Shown here: one piece after another, positions 14,066 through 22,043 of the stretch | Layout of the letters: each line of letters begins with the position of its first letter | Numbering within the stretch: position 1 is the first letter of the stretch | Origin: Fibrobacter sp. | Lineage (GTDB): Bacteria > Fibrobacterota > Fibrobacteria > Fibrobacterales > Fibrobacteraceae | NCBI GenBank assembly: GCA_017959225.1 | Contig: JAGDBD010000099.1 | Location: forward strand, 1-33,383 | Length of the DNA: 33,383 nt | Reading direction: 5' to 3' | Translations under genes and position numbers: made by a program | The notes under the pieces: model-generated | Seen by the model: the letters and a program-made list of their open reading frames with translations, nothing else | Told to the model about the DNA's origin: nothing | Database searches by the model: none

Positions 14066-14908
14066 ATGAACCCGATTTTTGATTATACAGATTACCAAGC
14101 TTGGTTACGCGATGCCTTTGAAAACTATAAAAAGGAACGATGCGCTGTTTCCTGGCGGTATATGGCTGCAAAAATCGGAGGAGACCCGGGCAATCTTTTG
14201 CGCGTTGCCCAGGGAAAAATCCAGTTATCCATCAAGTACATTCAGCCGACGGCAAACTTCTTTGGCCTGAACGAAAAAGAATCCGCCTATTGGACGGAAC
14301 TCGTTCTTTTTGGACGTGCCAAAAGCGATAAAGAAGCTCTCGATCATTACGAGAAAATGCTTTCCATCAAAGGCGTTTCCATTAAGCGCCTCGATGCTAA
14401 AGAACTTGAATTTTACAGGCACTGGTATTCTAACGCAATCCGTTCGCTTCTCGGAATCGGATCGTTCCGGGACGACGAAGAAAGTTACAAGCTCCTTGCG
14501 GAATCCTGTACGCCTGCCATTTCCGTTCGCGAAGCGAAGGAAGCGGTGAAGCTTCTCAAAGATCTGAAAATGATCAAGCTCAATGCCGATGGGTTCTGGT
14601 TTGTGACCGACACCTTTGTGAGTACTGGCGGGAACTGGCGTTCCGAAGCCGTCCGAAGGTTCCAGGAAGATACGATCGCCCTTGCCGGGCAATCCCTTTC
14701 TAGGCACAAGCCTCCCCTGCGCGACATTAGCACAGCGACGATGACGTTCAACCGCAATATGATCGGGCTTGTCCGCGAACGCATTCAGGAATTCCGCAGA
14801 GAACTTTTGCGATTGTCCAATGAAGGTTCGAACGACGATGCCGTGTACCAGTTGAATGTACAGCTGTTTCCCATTGCATTGCTTGATAAAAAGGGTGGTG
14901 AAAAATGA
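14066..14908 (+). CDS. TIGR02147-type protein (Fibrobacter paralogous family), probable regulator
   Basis: 280 residues matching, from memory, the TIGR02147 family expanded in Fibrobacter. It opens with the typical IFDYTDYQAWLRDAFE segment, followed by a helix-turn-helix-like region (SWRYMAAKIGGDPGNLLRVAQGK, ~28-50) and FFGLNEKESAYWTELVLF (~67-84). The rest is helical, with a second small domain near 165-200 that looks like a winged helix (REAKEAVKLLKDLKMIKLNADGFW). I read it as a DNA-binding regulator, but its function is not established. It overlaps the following poly-Ser lipoprotein by 4 bases (ATGA), so the two are translationally coupled. Alternative roles such as an anti-sigma partner cannot be excluded. 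Confidence 0.85.
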   Translation: MNPIFDYTDYQAWLRDAFENYKKERCAVSWRYMAAKIGGDPGNLLRVAQGKIQLSIKYIQPTANFFGLNEKESAYWTELVLFGRAKSDKEALDHYEKMLSIKGVSIKRLDAKELEFYRHWYSNAIRSLLGIGSFRDDEESYKLLAESCTPAISVREAKEAVKLLKDLKMIKLNADGFWFVTDTFVSTGGNWRSEAVRRFQEDTIALAGQSLSRHKPPLRDISTATMTFNRNMIGLVRERIQEFRRELLRLSNEGSNDDAVYQLNVQLFPIALLDKKGGEK

Positions 14909-16134
14909 GATGGTTTGGGTGGATTTCAGCAGCACTGATTCCGCTGCTCGGCCTGTGGGGTTGCGAAAGCGGCAACCACGCCAAAGGTCCAGGCAGTGAA
15001 ACGACAAATGGAATCGTCGCATCGGTATTTTCCAATGGAAGCATTGCGTCCTATGCGAACGTATGCTTGCACAAGGCAAACTTCATTTCGGAAGATACGT
15101 CGGGAGCTGTCCTTGTTCCAAGTTTTGAAACGGACGGTTCTGGAATTTTGACTCTCGAAAATCTGGAAGCTGGCGATTACCGCTTAACGGTATCCCTGGA
15201 CGGAAAGTTCTATTCCAAAGAAATCTCTTATTCCGGAAATACGCTCGACTTGGGAGAAATCCATCTGGATTCACCGGGTTCCGTTTCTGGAAACTTTGCC
15301 GATGAAAGCGGTCATGCGCTGGCTTCTTGGATCGGCGTCTACGGACTGGATGTTCTTGTGCGTATCGCTGAAAATGGGGACTTCCTCTTGCCGACGCTCC
15401 CTTCCGACGATTTGAAACTTTTTGTTCTGACGGAAGCTCGCGATAGCATTGTCGCCGATACCAGTTTAACGGTAAAAACCGCCACAAACACGTCTTGGAT
15501 TCACACCTATTATAAAATCGGCAGTTCTTCGAGCTTTGAAGAATCGTCAAGTTCGTCGAGTTCTTCGAGCTCCGAAGAAAGTTCCAGTTCTTCCCAAGGT
15601 GCAGTTTGGACCATCTTCGAAAATTTTGAAGATTCCGCTTCTTACGCCCAAAAAAGCTGGTACTTCTCTGCCGACACCAACAGCCAAATCAACTACCCGA
15701 CCAACGCAAGCGATTACAGAACCGCCATTGTCGACAATTCCGAGTTGAACAGTCATGTTTTCAGCGGATACTATTCCACAAGTCTGGGAGGCTATGTCAT
15801 CTTCGGCACCCAGATTTCATCGGAAGGAATCGACATGAGCGCTTTGGACTCCGTCACTTTCTACGCTAAAGGTTCCGGCAACATCCGTTTTTCGCTAGAA
15901 CGGTGGGAAGTCAACGCCTCAGACAATCTGAAAGCCTGGACAAAAAATCTGCCGCTCAAGTCCACATGGACCCGTTATTGCGTTACACCGAGCGATTTCC
16001 AACTACCGGAAAACGACACCCTTTCTTCCGGCTGGGAAAGCGTCAAAAAAACGGTGACAAGGTTACACTTCTTCGGTCTAGACGGCCAAGAAATATCCTT
16101 GGACGATATCACCGTGTATGGGCTCACATTTTAA
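14905..16134 (+). CDS. Surface lipoprotein: beta domain, poly-Ser linker, carbohydrate-binding-like module
   Basis: 409 residues. The signal ends in LLGLWGC, with the lipidated Cys at 20. Residues ~35-120 look like a carboxypeptidase-regulatory-like beta-sandwich (ILTLENLEAGDYRLTV). A second region to ~205 holds GNFADESGHALASWIGV, like a further beta repeat. Residues 207-230 are an almost pure Ser/Glu linker, and 234-409 resemble a CBM11/CIA30-like module: ALDSVTFYAKGSGNIRFSL ... ISLDDITVYG. The protein would sit on the cell surface and bind glycans or a partner protein through its tip. The start is coupled (ATGA) to the TIGR02147-type gene. No catalytic motif was found. Confidence 0.88.
   Translation: MRWFGWISAALIPLLGLWGCESGNHAKGPGSETTNGIVASVFSNGSIASYANVCLHKANFISEDTSGAVLVPSFETDGSGILTLENLEAGDYRLTVSLDGKFYSKEISYSGNTLDLGEIHLDSPGSVSGNFADESGHALASWIGVYGLDVLVRIAENGDFLLPTLPSDDLKLFVLTEARDSIVADTSLTVKTATNTSWIHTYYKIGSSSSFEESSSSSSSSSSEESSSSSQGAVWTIFENFEDSASYAQKSWYFSADTNSQINYPTNASDYRTAIVDNSELNSHVFSGYYSTSLGGYVIFGTQISSEGIDMSALDSVTFYAKGSGNIRFSLERWEVNASDNLKAWTKNLPLKSTWTRYCVTPSDFQLPENDTLSSGWESVKKTVTRLHFFGLDGQEISLDDITVYGLTF
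15523..15594 (+). repeat. Poly-serine linker coding repeat
   Basis: About 72 bases encode residues 207-230, nearly all Ser with a few Glu and one Phe. Mixed use of agt, agc, tcg, tct and tcc codons makes simple slippage less likely and suggests the serines are selected. Such linkers join domains in Fibrobacter extracellular proteins. Confidence 0.85.
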
Positions 16135-16163
16135 TTACGCTCCCTTTCCCCGAAGCCAATAAT

Positions 16164-16169
16164 TAATAT
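16164..16169 (+). promoter_or_regulatory. Putative -10 element of ispA
   Basis: TAATAT lies 10 bases before the ATG at 16180. A GGGAG stretch ends 1 base before the ATG, too close to act as a normal Shine-Dalgarno. Confidence 0.3.
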
Positions 16170-16179
16170 CTTTGGGAGT

Positions 16180-17067
16180 ATGCAAAATCTTCAAAAAGAA
16201 GCGGATATCGCCCGCGCTTATCTTGCGAAAATCGCGAAGCTCGCCGAACAGAAATTCGACGAACATCTTCCACCTGAAACCGACGTTCCTTGCAACCTGC
16301 ACAAGGCTATGCGTTATTCCGTCTTTGCCGGCGGAAAGCGCCTTAGACCGGGCCTTGCATGTGCCGCGTTCGAACTCTTCGGAGGTAAAGGCGATAGCAT
16401 CTGGTACGCAACCAGCGCTCTCGAATTTTTGCACACGTTCTCGCTTATCCACGACGACCTGCCGTGCATCGACAACGACGACTTCCGCCGTGGACGTCCT
16501 ACCGCCCATAAGCAGTTCGGCGAAGCGACTGCTGTGATGAGCGGAGACGCTCTTTGCGTTCTCGCATTTGAACTTATCGCAAAAACCGGTAATCCTCAGG
16601 CGATGGAAAGCCTTGCTTATAAGCTCGGCACCTACGGGATGATCGGCGGCGAAATGACGGATATCGACAGCGAAGGAAAAAAGGTTTCCTTAGATGTGGT
16701 GGACTACATCCACTATCACAAGACGGCCGCTTTGATTGAAGCGTCCCTCGTGATCGGCGCTCAACTCGCCGGCGCTTCTCAAGAAGACATTCAAAAAATC
16801 GAAGCCTACGGACGTTCCATCGGCCTTGCTTTCCAGATCGTGGACGACATTCTTGACATTGTTTCGACCACCGAAGAACTGGGCAAGGATGCCGGTTCGG
16901 ATGTTGCTAGCGGAAAAGCTACCTATCCGGCACTCGTGGGTCTCGACAATTCCCGCAAAAGGGCTCAAGAACTTTACGACGAATCCTTGAAGCAGCTCGA
17001 AGGCTTGCAAGGAGACACTTCCGTTCTCAAGGCTATCGCCGCGTTCATTATCACACGAGTTAAGTAA
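16180..17067 (+). CDS. ispA: Farnesyl/geranylgeranyl diphosphate synthase (polyprenyl synthetase)
   Basis: 295 residues of the trans-prenyltransferase family, which adds isopentenyl diphosphate units to an allylic primer. GGKRLRP (51-57) binds IPP. The first Asp-rich motif is D92-D101 (DDLPCIDNDD) and the second is DDILD (222-226), both binding Mg-diphosphate. An aromatic residue (F87) five positions before the first Asp-rich motif, as in E. coli IspA (Tyr), favours a short product such as farnesyl diphosphate. The stop overlaps the dxs start by one base (TAATG), so the two isoprenoid genes are coupled. Confidence 0.94.
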   Translation: MQNLQKEADIARAYLAKIAKLAEQKFDEHLPPETDVPCNLHKAMRYSVFAGGKRLRPGLACAAFELFGGKGDSIWYATSALEFLHTFSLIHDDLPCIDNDDFRRGRPTAHKQFGEATAVMSGDALCVLAFELIAKTGNPQAMESLAYKLGTYGMIGGEMTDIDSEGKKVSLDVVDYIHYHKTAALIEASLVIGAQLAGASQEDIQKIEAYGRSIGLAFQIVDDILDIVSTTEELGKDAGSDVASGKATYPALVGLDNSRKRAQELYDESLKQLEGLQGDTSVLKAIAAFIITRVK

Positions 17068-18935
17068 TGCAGCTTAAGGACGTTAAATCGCCAAAGGACA
17101 TCAAGGGATGTTCGATTGCAGAGCTCAATGATCTCGCTTCGCAAATCCGCGAAAAGGTCATTACCCAAGTCGCGACCCATGGTGGGCACTTGGCATCGAG
17201 CCTCGGCGTTGTCGAACTGACTCTCGCCCTTCATTACGTATTCAACGCTCCAGACGACATTTTAGTTTGGGACGTTGGACACCAGGCTTACGTGCACAAG
17301 CTTCTCACGGGACGTTTCGACCGTTTTGAAACTCTCCGTCAGCAGGGAGGACTTTCCGGATTCCCCAAGCGTTCCGAAAGTCCTTACGACGCCTTTGGCG
17401 TTGGACACGCATCCACTTCCATTTCCGCAGCTCTCGGTTTTGCTGTTGCCCGCGACAAATTGCACAAGCACAATAGCGTTGTGGCAATCATCGGTGACGG
17501 ATCCATGACCGGTGGAATGGCCTTCGAAGCACTGAACAATGCAGGCCTTTCCAAGCAGAACATGACCATCATCTTGAACGACAACAAGATGAGCATCGCT
17601 CCCAACGTTGGCGGTTTTCCGAAGTATTTGAATCGCATCATTTCCGATCCGATGTACAACAAGCTTCGTTCGGATATCGATCGCGTAATGGCGAAGATTC
17701 CGGGCATTATCGGTCGCCATTTCCGCACTCTTTTGCAAAGCGTGGAAAAGGCCGTGAAGAATGCGATCCGCCCGGGCCAGTTCTTTGAAGATTTGGGCAT
17801 TCGCTATTTCGGACCTATCGACGGTCATGACATGGGCGAATTGATTTCCATTCTGGAACGCGTGAAATCCATTCCGGGACCTTGCCTTATCCAAGTGATG
17901 ACGGAAAAAGGCCGCGGCATGAAGCTTGCGGAAACGAACCCGAGCAAATGGCACGCATCGGTTCCTTTCGATCCGAAGAGCGGTCAGCCTCTTTCTCCGA
18001 AAAGCCCGATTCCCTCTCTCACAAGCATCTTTGGCAAGACCATTCTTGAACTTGCCCAGAAGAACGAAAAGATTGTGGGCATCACAGGCGCTATGCCGAC
18101 CGGTTGCGGTCTCGACATTATGCAGAAGGAAATTCCGGATCGCGTAATCGACGTGGGCATTGCCGAAGAACACGCAGTGACATTTGCCGCAGGTCTTGCC
18201 TGTGGTGGTATTGTGCCTGTCGTCGCCATTTATTCGTCTTTCCTCCAGCGCGCATACGACCAAATTATCCACGATGTCGCTTTGCAAAATCTGCACGTCG
18301 TCTTTGTTCTCGACCGCGCAGGCCTTGTGGGGGCAGATGGTCCAACCCACCACGGCGCACTGGACCTTACCTATTTACGTTCGATTCCGGGCATGACCAT
18401 CATGGCTCCGTCGGACGAAAACGAACTTCGCAATATGGTGACCGCTGCAATCGATATGCAGGGTCCGGTTGCGATCCGCTTCCCCCGCGGTTCCGCGCTT
18501 TCGCCGGAACTCAAGGCCGAAGTTGAACCCGTAGAATACGGGAAATTCCAAATCAAGCAACAAGGTAAAGACATTCTGCTTTTGGGCGTTGGCTTTATGC
18601 TTCATGAGCTTGAAAAGACGGCGAAGATTCTTGCCGAACACGGTTTCAATCCCACTCTCGTGGACGCTAAATTCGTGAAGCCGCTCGACAAGGAAGGCTA
18701 CCGCAACCTGTTCCAAACCCATCAAACGATTGTCACCTTGGAAGACAACTCCGTCGTCGGCGGTTTCGGTTCTGAAATTGCAGAACTTCTCGCCGATATG
18801 GAATTCAAGGATCATAAGCTGATTCGTTTCGGCTTGCCAGATGCGTTCGTGGAACATGGTAAAATTCCGGACTTGTATCGTATGCTTGGCATTGACGGCA
18901 CGTCCATTGCAAACAAATTATTGAAAGACCTATGA
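17067..18935 (+). CDS. dxs: 1-deoxy-D-xylulose-5-phosphate synthase
   Basis: 622 residues, the normal length, for the thiamine-diphosphate enzyme that joins pyruvate and glyceraldehyde-3-phosphate in the first step of the MEP isoprenoid pathway. Seen: THGGHLASSLG (37-47), the ThDP/Mg motif GDGSMTGG (143-150) with NDNKMSIAPNVGG downstream, the catalytic-Glu region GIAEEHAVTFAAGLA, and DRAGLVGADGPTHHG in the pyrimidine-binding domain. A C-terminal transketolase-like domain completes the fold. Its start overlaps the ispA stop by one base, and its stop overlaps the methyltransferase start by four (ATGA). Confidence 0.97.
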   Translation: MQLKDVKSPKDIKGCSIAELNDLASQIREKVITQVATHGGHLASSLGVVELTLALHYVFNAPDDILVWDVGHQAYVHKLLTGRFDRFETLRQQGGLSGFPKRSESPYDAFGVGHASTSISAALGFAVARDKLHKHNSVVAIIGDGSMTGGMAFEALNNAGLSKQNMTIILNDNKMSIAPNVGGFPKYLNRIISDPMYNKLRSDIDRVMAKIPGIIGRHFRTLLQSVEKAVKNAIRPGQFFEDLGIRYFGPIDGHDMGELISILERVKSIPGPCLIQVMTEKGRGMKLAETNPSKWHASVPFDPKSGQPLSPKSPIPSLTSIFGKTILELAQKNEKIVGITGAMPTGCGLDIMQKEIPDRVIDVGIAEEHAVTFAAGLACGGIVPVVAIYSSFLQRAYDQIIHDVALQNLHVVFVLDRAGLVGADGPTHHGALDLTYLRSIPGMTIMAPSDENELRNMVTAAIDMQGPVAIRFPRGSALSPELKAEVEPVEYGKFQIKQQGKDILLLGVGFMLHELEKTAKILAEHGFNPTLVDAKFVKPLDKEGYRNLFQTHQTIVTLEDNSVVGGFGSEIAELLADMEFKDHKLIRFGLPDAFVEHGKIPDLYRMLGIDGTSIANKLLKDL

Positions 18936-20377
18936 CAGAAGAAAACAACAACTCCCCCAAGCGTGTAGTCAAGCAGACTTTCGAAGGCAAGTTCGGTGTC
19001 AGCGATAACCCGGCCGACCATGGTTTTGGCCGTCGTCCAGAAACGCCGAATCCAGATGCACAGGAAACCCGCAGCGAACGCCGCGAATACGGCCGTTTCC
19101 AAGATCGCAAATCCTATGGTGACCGTGATCGCAGACCGTTCGGCGACCGCGGACGCGATCGTAAACCGTTTAACGGAGAACGTGGCGAACGCCGTTCTTT
19201 TGGCGACCGCGACGATCGCAGATCTTTTGGCCGTGACGGTGAACGTCGCTCCTTTAGCCGTGATGGCGAACGTCGTTTCGGTGATCGCGACCGTAGATCC
19301 TTTGGCCGCGACGGTGAACGTCGTTCCTTCGGCGACCGCGATGGACGCAGACCGTTTAACCGCGACGCCCGCCGTGGAAACTTTGACCGCCGCCCGTTTG
19401 AAGACGAAGCCAATCGTCCGATTTTCCGTCAGAAGCCGGAACGTAAGTTCTCTGACTCGGACGAAGTCATCCGCGACGAAGAAGCCGTGCTCACTTTTGC
19501 CGACGCTCCGGACATTACTCCGGATGCCGCAGGCGCAAATCCGGCATGGTTCCGCCGTCTTCTCGCACTCACTACCGAAAAAGGCCGTGAACGCGAAGGC
19601 AAATTCCTTGCAGAAGGCGTCCGCGTTGTCGAAGAAATTCTGACGAACCACCTCGACGTGATCATTGGACTTTATGTCGCAGGCACAAAGAAGCTCGACG
19701 AAAACAATGCTCCGATTTTGAATTCCCTCGGCGAAGAAACCTTCACACCCCTTGAAAATCTTCAGCCCACGGTGGACAAGGCCCGCGAACTGAAGGTAGA
19801 TATTCACGTTATCAGCGAAGATCAGATCAAGCGTCTTTCTTCGACCACGACGACTCAAGGCGTTCTCGCTGTCTGCCGTTCCGCTAGCACAAAGCCGAAT
19901 TACGAAAAGAGCCGCAGCATCATTACCCTTGTTGACGCCGTTCAGGATCCGGGTAATCTCGGTGCTCTCTTCCGCACGAGCCTTGGATTCAACTCTTCGG
20001 GCATGATCATCGGCAAGGGATCCGTCAATCCGTTCAACCCGAAAGTGGTACGCGGATCTTCGGGCACATTCCTTCGCGTTCCTTTCGAAAAGGACCGCGA
20101 CCTGATCGATGCCATCAACGAATTGCACAAGTTCGGTTACACGATCATTGCAACGGATTTGCACGGTCATCAGAGCCTTTCTGAAATCGAACCGCGCAAA
20201 CTTCGCAAAGTCGCCTTCCTCGTCGGCAACGAAGGGGCCGGTACGGAACAGCGTCTGATCGACATTTCCGACGAAACCGTAAAGATTCCGATGTCCAGCG
20301 ATCTCGAATCGTTGAACGTTTCTGTCGCTCACGGTATTCTCTCTTACGAATTGGCAAAAATTCAGAAGGATCTCTAA
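18932..20377 (+). CDS. SpoU/TrmH-family RNA 2'-O-methyltransferase with long R/D/G/F-rich N-terminal repeat
   Basis: 481 residues. Residues 1-200 are predicted to be disordered, with a repeat-rich block at ~60-157 made of RRSFGDRD, GRDGERRSF and similar units. From ~205 a substrate-binding domain like that of RlmB/TrmH is followed by a SPOUT knotted domain with all three motifs: DPGNLGALFRTS (339-350), FLVGNEGAG (429-437) and IPMSSDLESLNVSVA (452-466). It should methylate ribose 2'-OH in rRNA or tRNA with SAM; the target base cannot be read from sequence. The usual length of such enzymes is ~250 residues, so the N-terminus is an extension. It overlaps dxs by 4 bases and the pyrF start by one. 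Confidence 0.9.
   Translation: MTEENNNSPKRVVKQTFEGKFGVSDNPADHGFGRRPETPNPDAQETRSERREYGRFQDRKSYGDRDRRPFGDRGRDRKPFNGERGERRSFGDRDDRRSFGRDGERRSFSRDGERRFGDRDRRSFGRDGERRSFGDRDGRRPFNRDARRGNFDRRPFEDEANRPIFRQKPERKFSDSDEVIRDEEAVLTFADAPDITPDAAGANPAWFRRLLALTTEKGREREGKFLAEGVRVVEEILTNHLDVIIGLYVAGTKKLDENNAPILNSLGEETFTPLENLQPTVDKARELKVDIHVISEDQIKRLSSTTTTQGVLAVCRSASTKPNYEKSRSIITLVDAVQDPGNLGALFRTSLGFNSSGMIIGKGSVNPFNPKVVRGSSGTFLRVPFEKDRDLIDAINELHKFGYTIIATDLHGHQSLSEIEPRKLRKVAFLVGNEGAGTEQRLIDISDETVKIPMSSDLESLNVSVAHGILSYELAKIQKDL
19109..19402 (+). repeat. Degenerate tandem repeat encoding R/D/G/F-rich low-complexity region
   Basis: A run of ~24-30-base units in frame, such as two copies around 19230-19250 and 19300-19330 with ggtgaacgtcg at their core. 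They encode GDRD, GRDGERRSF and related peptides. Units differ at third positions, so the peptide rather than the DNA is conserved. Confidence 0.8.
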
Positions 20378-21249
20378 TGAAATTTTCCGATCGTCTTGAA
20401 GTTCGAATTCAGGAATGCGGCAATCCGATTTGCCTCGGCATGGATCCGAAACTTTCCCTGATGCCTGTAGAACGCAAGCATGCCGAAGTGAACTCCGAAG
20501 AAGAAAAAATCAAATTCTTCTACATGGACATTTTGGAAGAATGCGCCAAGCGTAACGTGAAGCCTGCGGTTGTAAAACCGAACAGCGCCTATTACGAACG
20601 CATCAGCATTCAAGGCATGCAGGTTCTCCACGACCTGATCGCCGCATACAAAAGCGAAGGCATCCCCGTGGTGCTCGACGCCAAGCGCGGTGACATCGGA
20701 AAATCCAGCGCCGCTTATGCGGACGCAGCCTTTAACGTTTACGGAGCCGATGCGGTAACCGTAAGCCCGTGGATGGGCAAAGATTCCGTTGGACCTTTCC
20801 TTGAACACTCTGCAAACAGCGGCGTTTATGCGCTTCTCCGTACAAGCAACAAGGGAGCAGCCGACTTTCAGGATCTTCCTGTCGAAGGCAGCACCGCTTT
20901 CTTTGCTGTCGCCAAAAAGTTGATCGAATGGGATAACGGAAATTTGGGCGCTGTCGTCGGTGCGACGCACCCGGAAGAGCTGGAACGCATCACAGCGTTT
21001 TTCGCTGCAGCGGACCATGAAATTCCGTTCCTCATTCCGGGAGTTTCCATTCCGGGAGTTCCTGGCGGTCAAGGTGGCGACGCCAAAACCGTTTTGCAGG
21101 CCATTGCAAACGGCGGCGGTAAGCGCAAGTTCCACGTTCTCAACAGCTCCAGCGGCTTGAATTTCGCATGGCAGCGCACAGGCAAGGAAGCCGAATATGC
21201 TTCCGCATGTGTCGATGCCATCGAATCCTTGGCTGAAGCCATCCGCTAA
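20377..21249 (+). CDS. pyrF: Orotidine 5'-phosphate decarboxylase (type 2)
   Basis: 290 residues. The active-site signature DAKRGDIG (101-108) carries the catalytic Lys/Asp set that decarboxylates OMP to UMP in pyrimidine synthesis. GMDPK near residue 21 binds the ribose phosphate, and the C-terminal LIPGVSIPGVPGGQGGD region is the phosphate-gripping loop. Length and motif spacing match the longer type 2 enzymes rather than E. coli PyrF. It is translationally coupled to the methyltransferase (TAATG), and the next gene follows after 23 bases. Confidence 0.95.
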   Translation: MKFSDRLEVRIQECGNPICLGMDPKLSLMPVERKHAEVNSEEEKIKFFYMDILEECAKRNVKPAVVKPNSAYYERISIQGMQVLHDLIAAYKSEGIPVVLDAKRGDIGKSSAAYADAAFNVYGADAVTVSPWMGKDSVGPFLEHSANSGVYALLRTSNKGAADFQDLPVEGSTAFFAVAKKLIEWDNGNLGAVVGATHPEELERITAFFAAADHEIPFLIPGVSIPGVPGGQGGDAKTVLQAIANGGGKRKFHVLNSSSGLNFAWQRTGKEAEYASACVDAIESLAEAIR

Positions 21250-21272
21250 CTCCAAGCATTAAACCTTTGAGC

Positions 21273-22031
21273 ATGCGTCACATTGTTTGCATTCTTCTTT
21301 CTTGTGCAATCGTCGCTATTGCGTTTCATAACGCAAAGCCTTTGCCCAAGTTACCCCAGAAAGAAGAATTTTTGCCTAAAGCGGAATACGCGAAAGCGCT
21401 CTCCATGGGGCACAATGTGACCGCAGCGGGTTTATTCTGGATCGGAGGAGTCATTGATCTCGGAGAAAGCTACCTGTACGGGACATCCTATGCATGGCTT
21501 TCCCACGTGGGGAACCTTTCTACCGAACTGGACTCGCTTTTTCATACCCCCTATATGGTCGTCGGAAGCATCACCACTACAGATGAGCCCGATACCACCG
21601 ATTTTACCGTCATGCGTCGCGCTGTTCGGGTTTTTCCGGATGACTGGCGCCTTGCCATTTACTTTGCGCTGCGCCTTGCAAACGGTCCCACGCATAATTA
21701 TGCGGAAGCGGCCAAAATCATGAAGCATTTCGAAGCCTCTACAGACACTTCGATTCCAGCGCACATCAAGACCATTTACCGCAATTTCGAGCTGAACACA
21801 ATGCAAACCGAAATGGCTCTCGAAATGCTCGTCAACGACGCTCTAAATCCCCAGTACAAAGACCTGATCAAAGGCTTTACACCCAAAGCTTTGCGCGTTC
21901 TGCACCGCAGAGACGAAACGGACACAACCGTTATAAACGAAATCCGTTATTTGATGAAGCAGCTCAGCGAACATGCGATCGACCCGAATTACGTCTACCG
22001 CCGGCTGCTTTCCCTCAAAAAAGAAGATTAA
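21273..22031 (+). CDS. Membrane-anchored protein of unknown function, TPR-like helical
   Basis: I use the ATG at 21273 (252 residues); a TTG two codons earlier adds nothing. An N-terminal hydrophobic segment (~4-18) is a signal anchor. The region AKALSMGHNVTAAGLFWIGGVIDLG (~41-65) resembles a motif seen in conserved TPR-like bacterial proteins (SLG....AD.LWL....Y.G). The rest is helical, with FPDDWRLAIYFALRLA and NYAEAAKIMKHFEAS reading like TPR helices. The function is not known. It ends the ispA-dxs cluster and is convergent with the mla operon, with 12 bases between the stops. Confidence 0.78.
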   Translation: MRHIVCILLSCAIVAIAFHNAKPLPKLPQKEEFLPKAEYAKALSMGHNVTAAGLFWIGGVIDLGESYLYGTSYAWLSHVGNLSTELDSLFHTPYMVVGSITTTDEPDTTDFTVMRRAVRVFPDDWRLAIYFALRLANGPTHNYAEAAKIMKHFEASTDTSIPAHIKTIYRNFELNTMQTEMALEMLVNDALNPQYKDLIKGFTPKALRVLHRRDETDTTVINEIRYLMKQLSEHAIDPNYVYRRLLSLKKED

Positions 22032-22043
22032 TATTTTCGCAAT

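Noticed and set aside
14225..15079. 284-residue open frame on the minus strand
   Set aside because: Antisense to the TIGR02147-type gene and the start of the lipoprotein; its composition is that of a shadow frame.
17262..18353. 363-residue open frame on the minus strand
   Set aside because: Antisense to dxs; no domain pattern and no ribosome site.
19109..19402. Repeat array considered as CRISPR or satellite DNA
   Set aside because: Units are in frame, irregular and coding, with no constant spacers; they encode a low-complexity peptide.
18812..20332. 506-residue open frame on the minus strand
   Set aside because: Antisense to dxs and the SpoU methyltransferase, both with clear motifs. Its protein is an artefact of the repeat (runs of Ala, Val and Thr) and no start signals fit.
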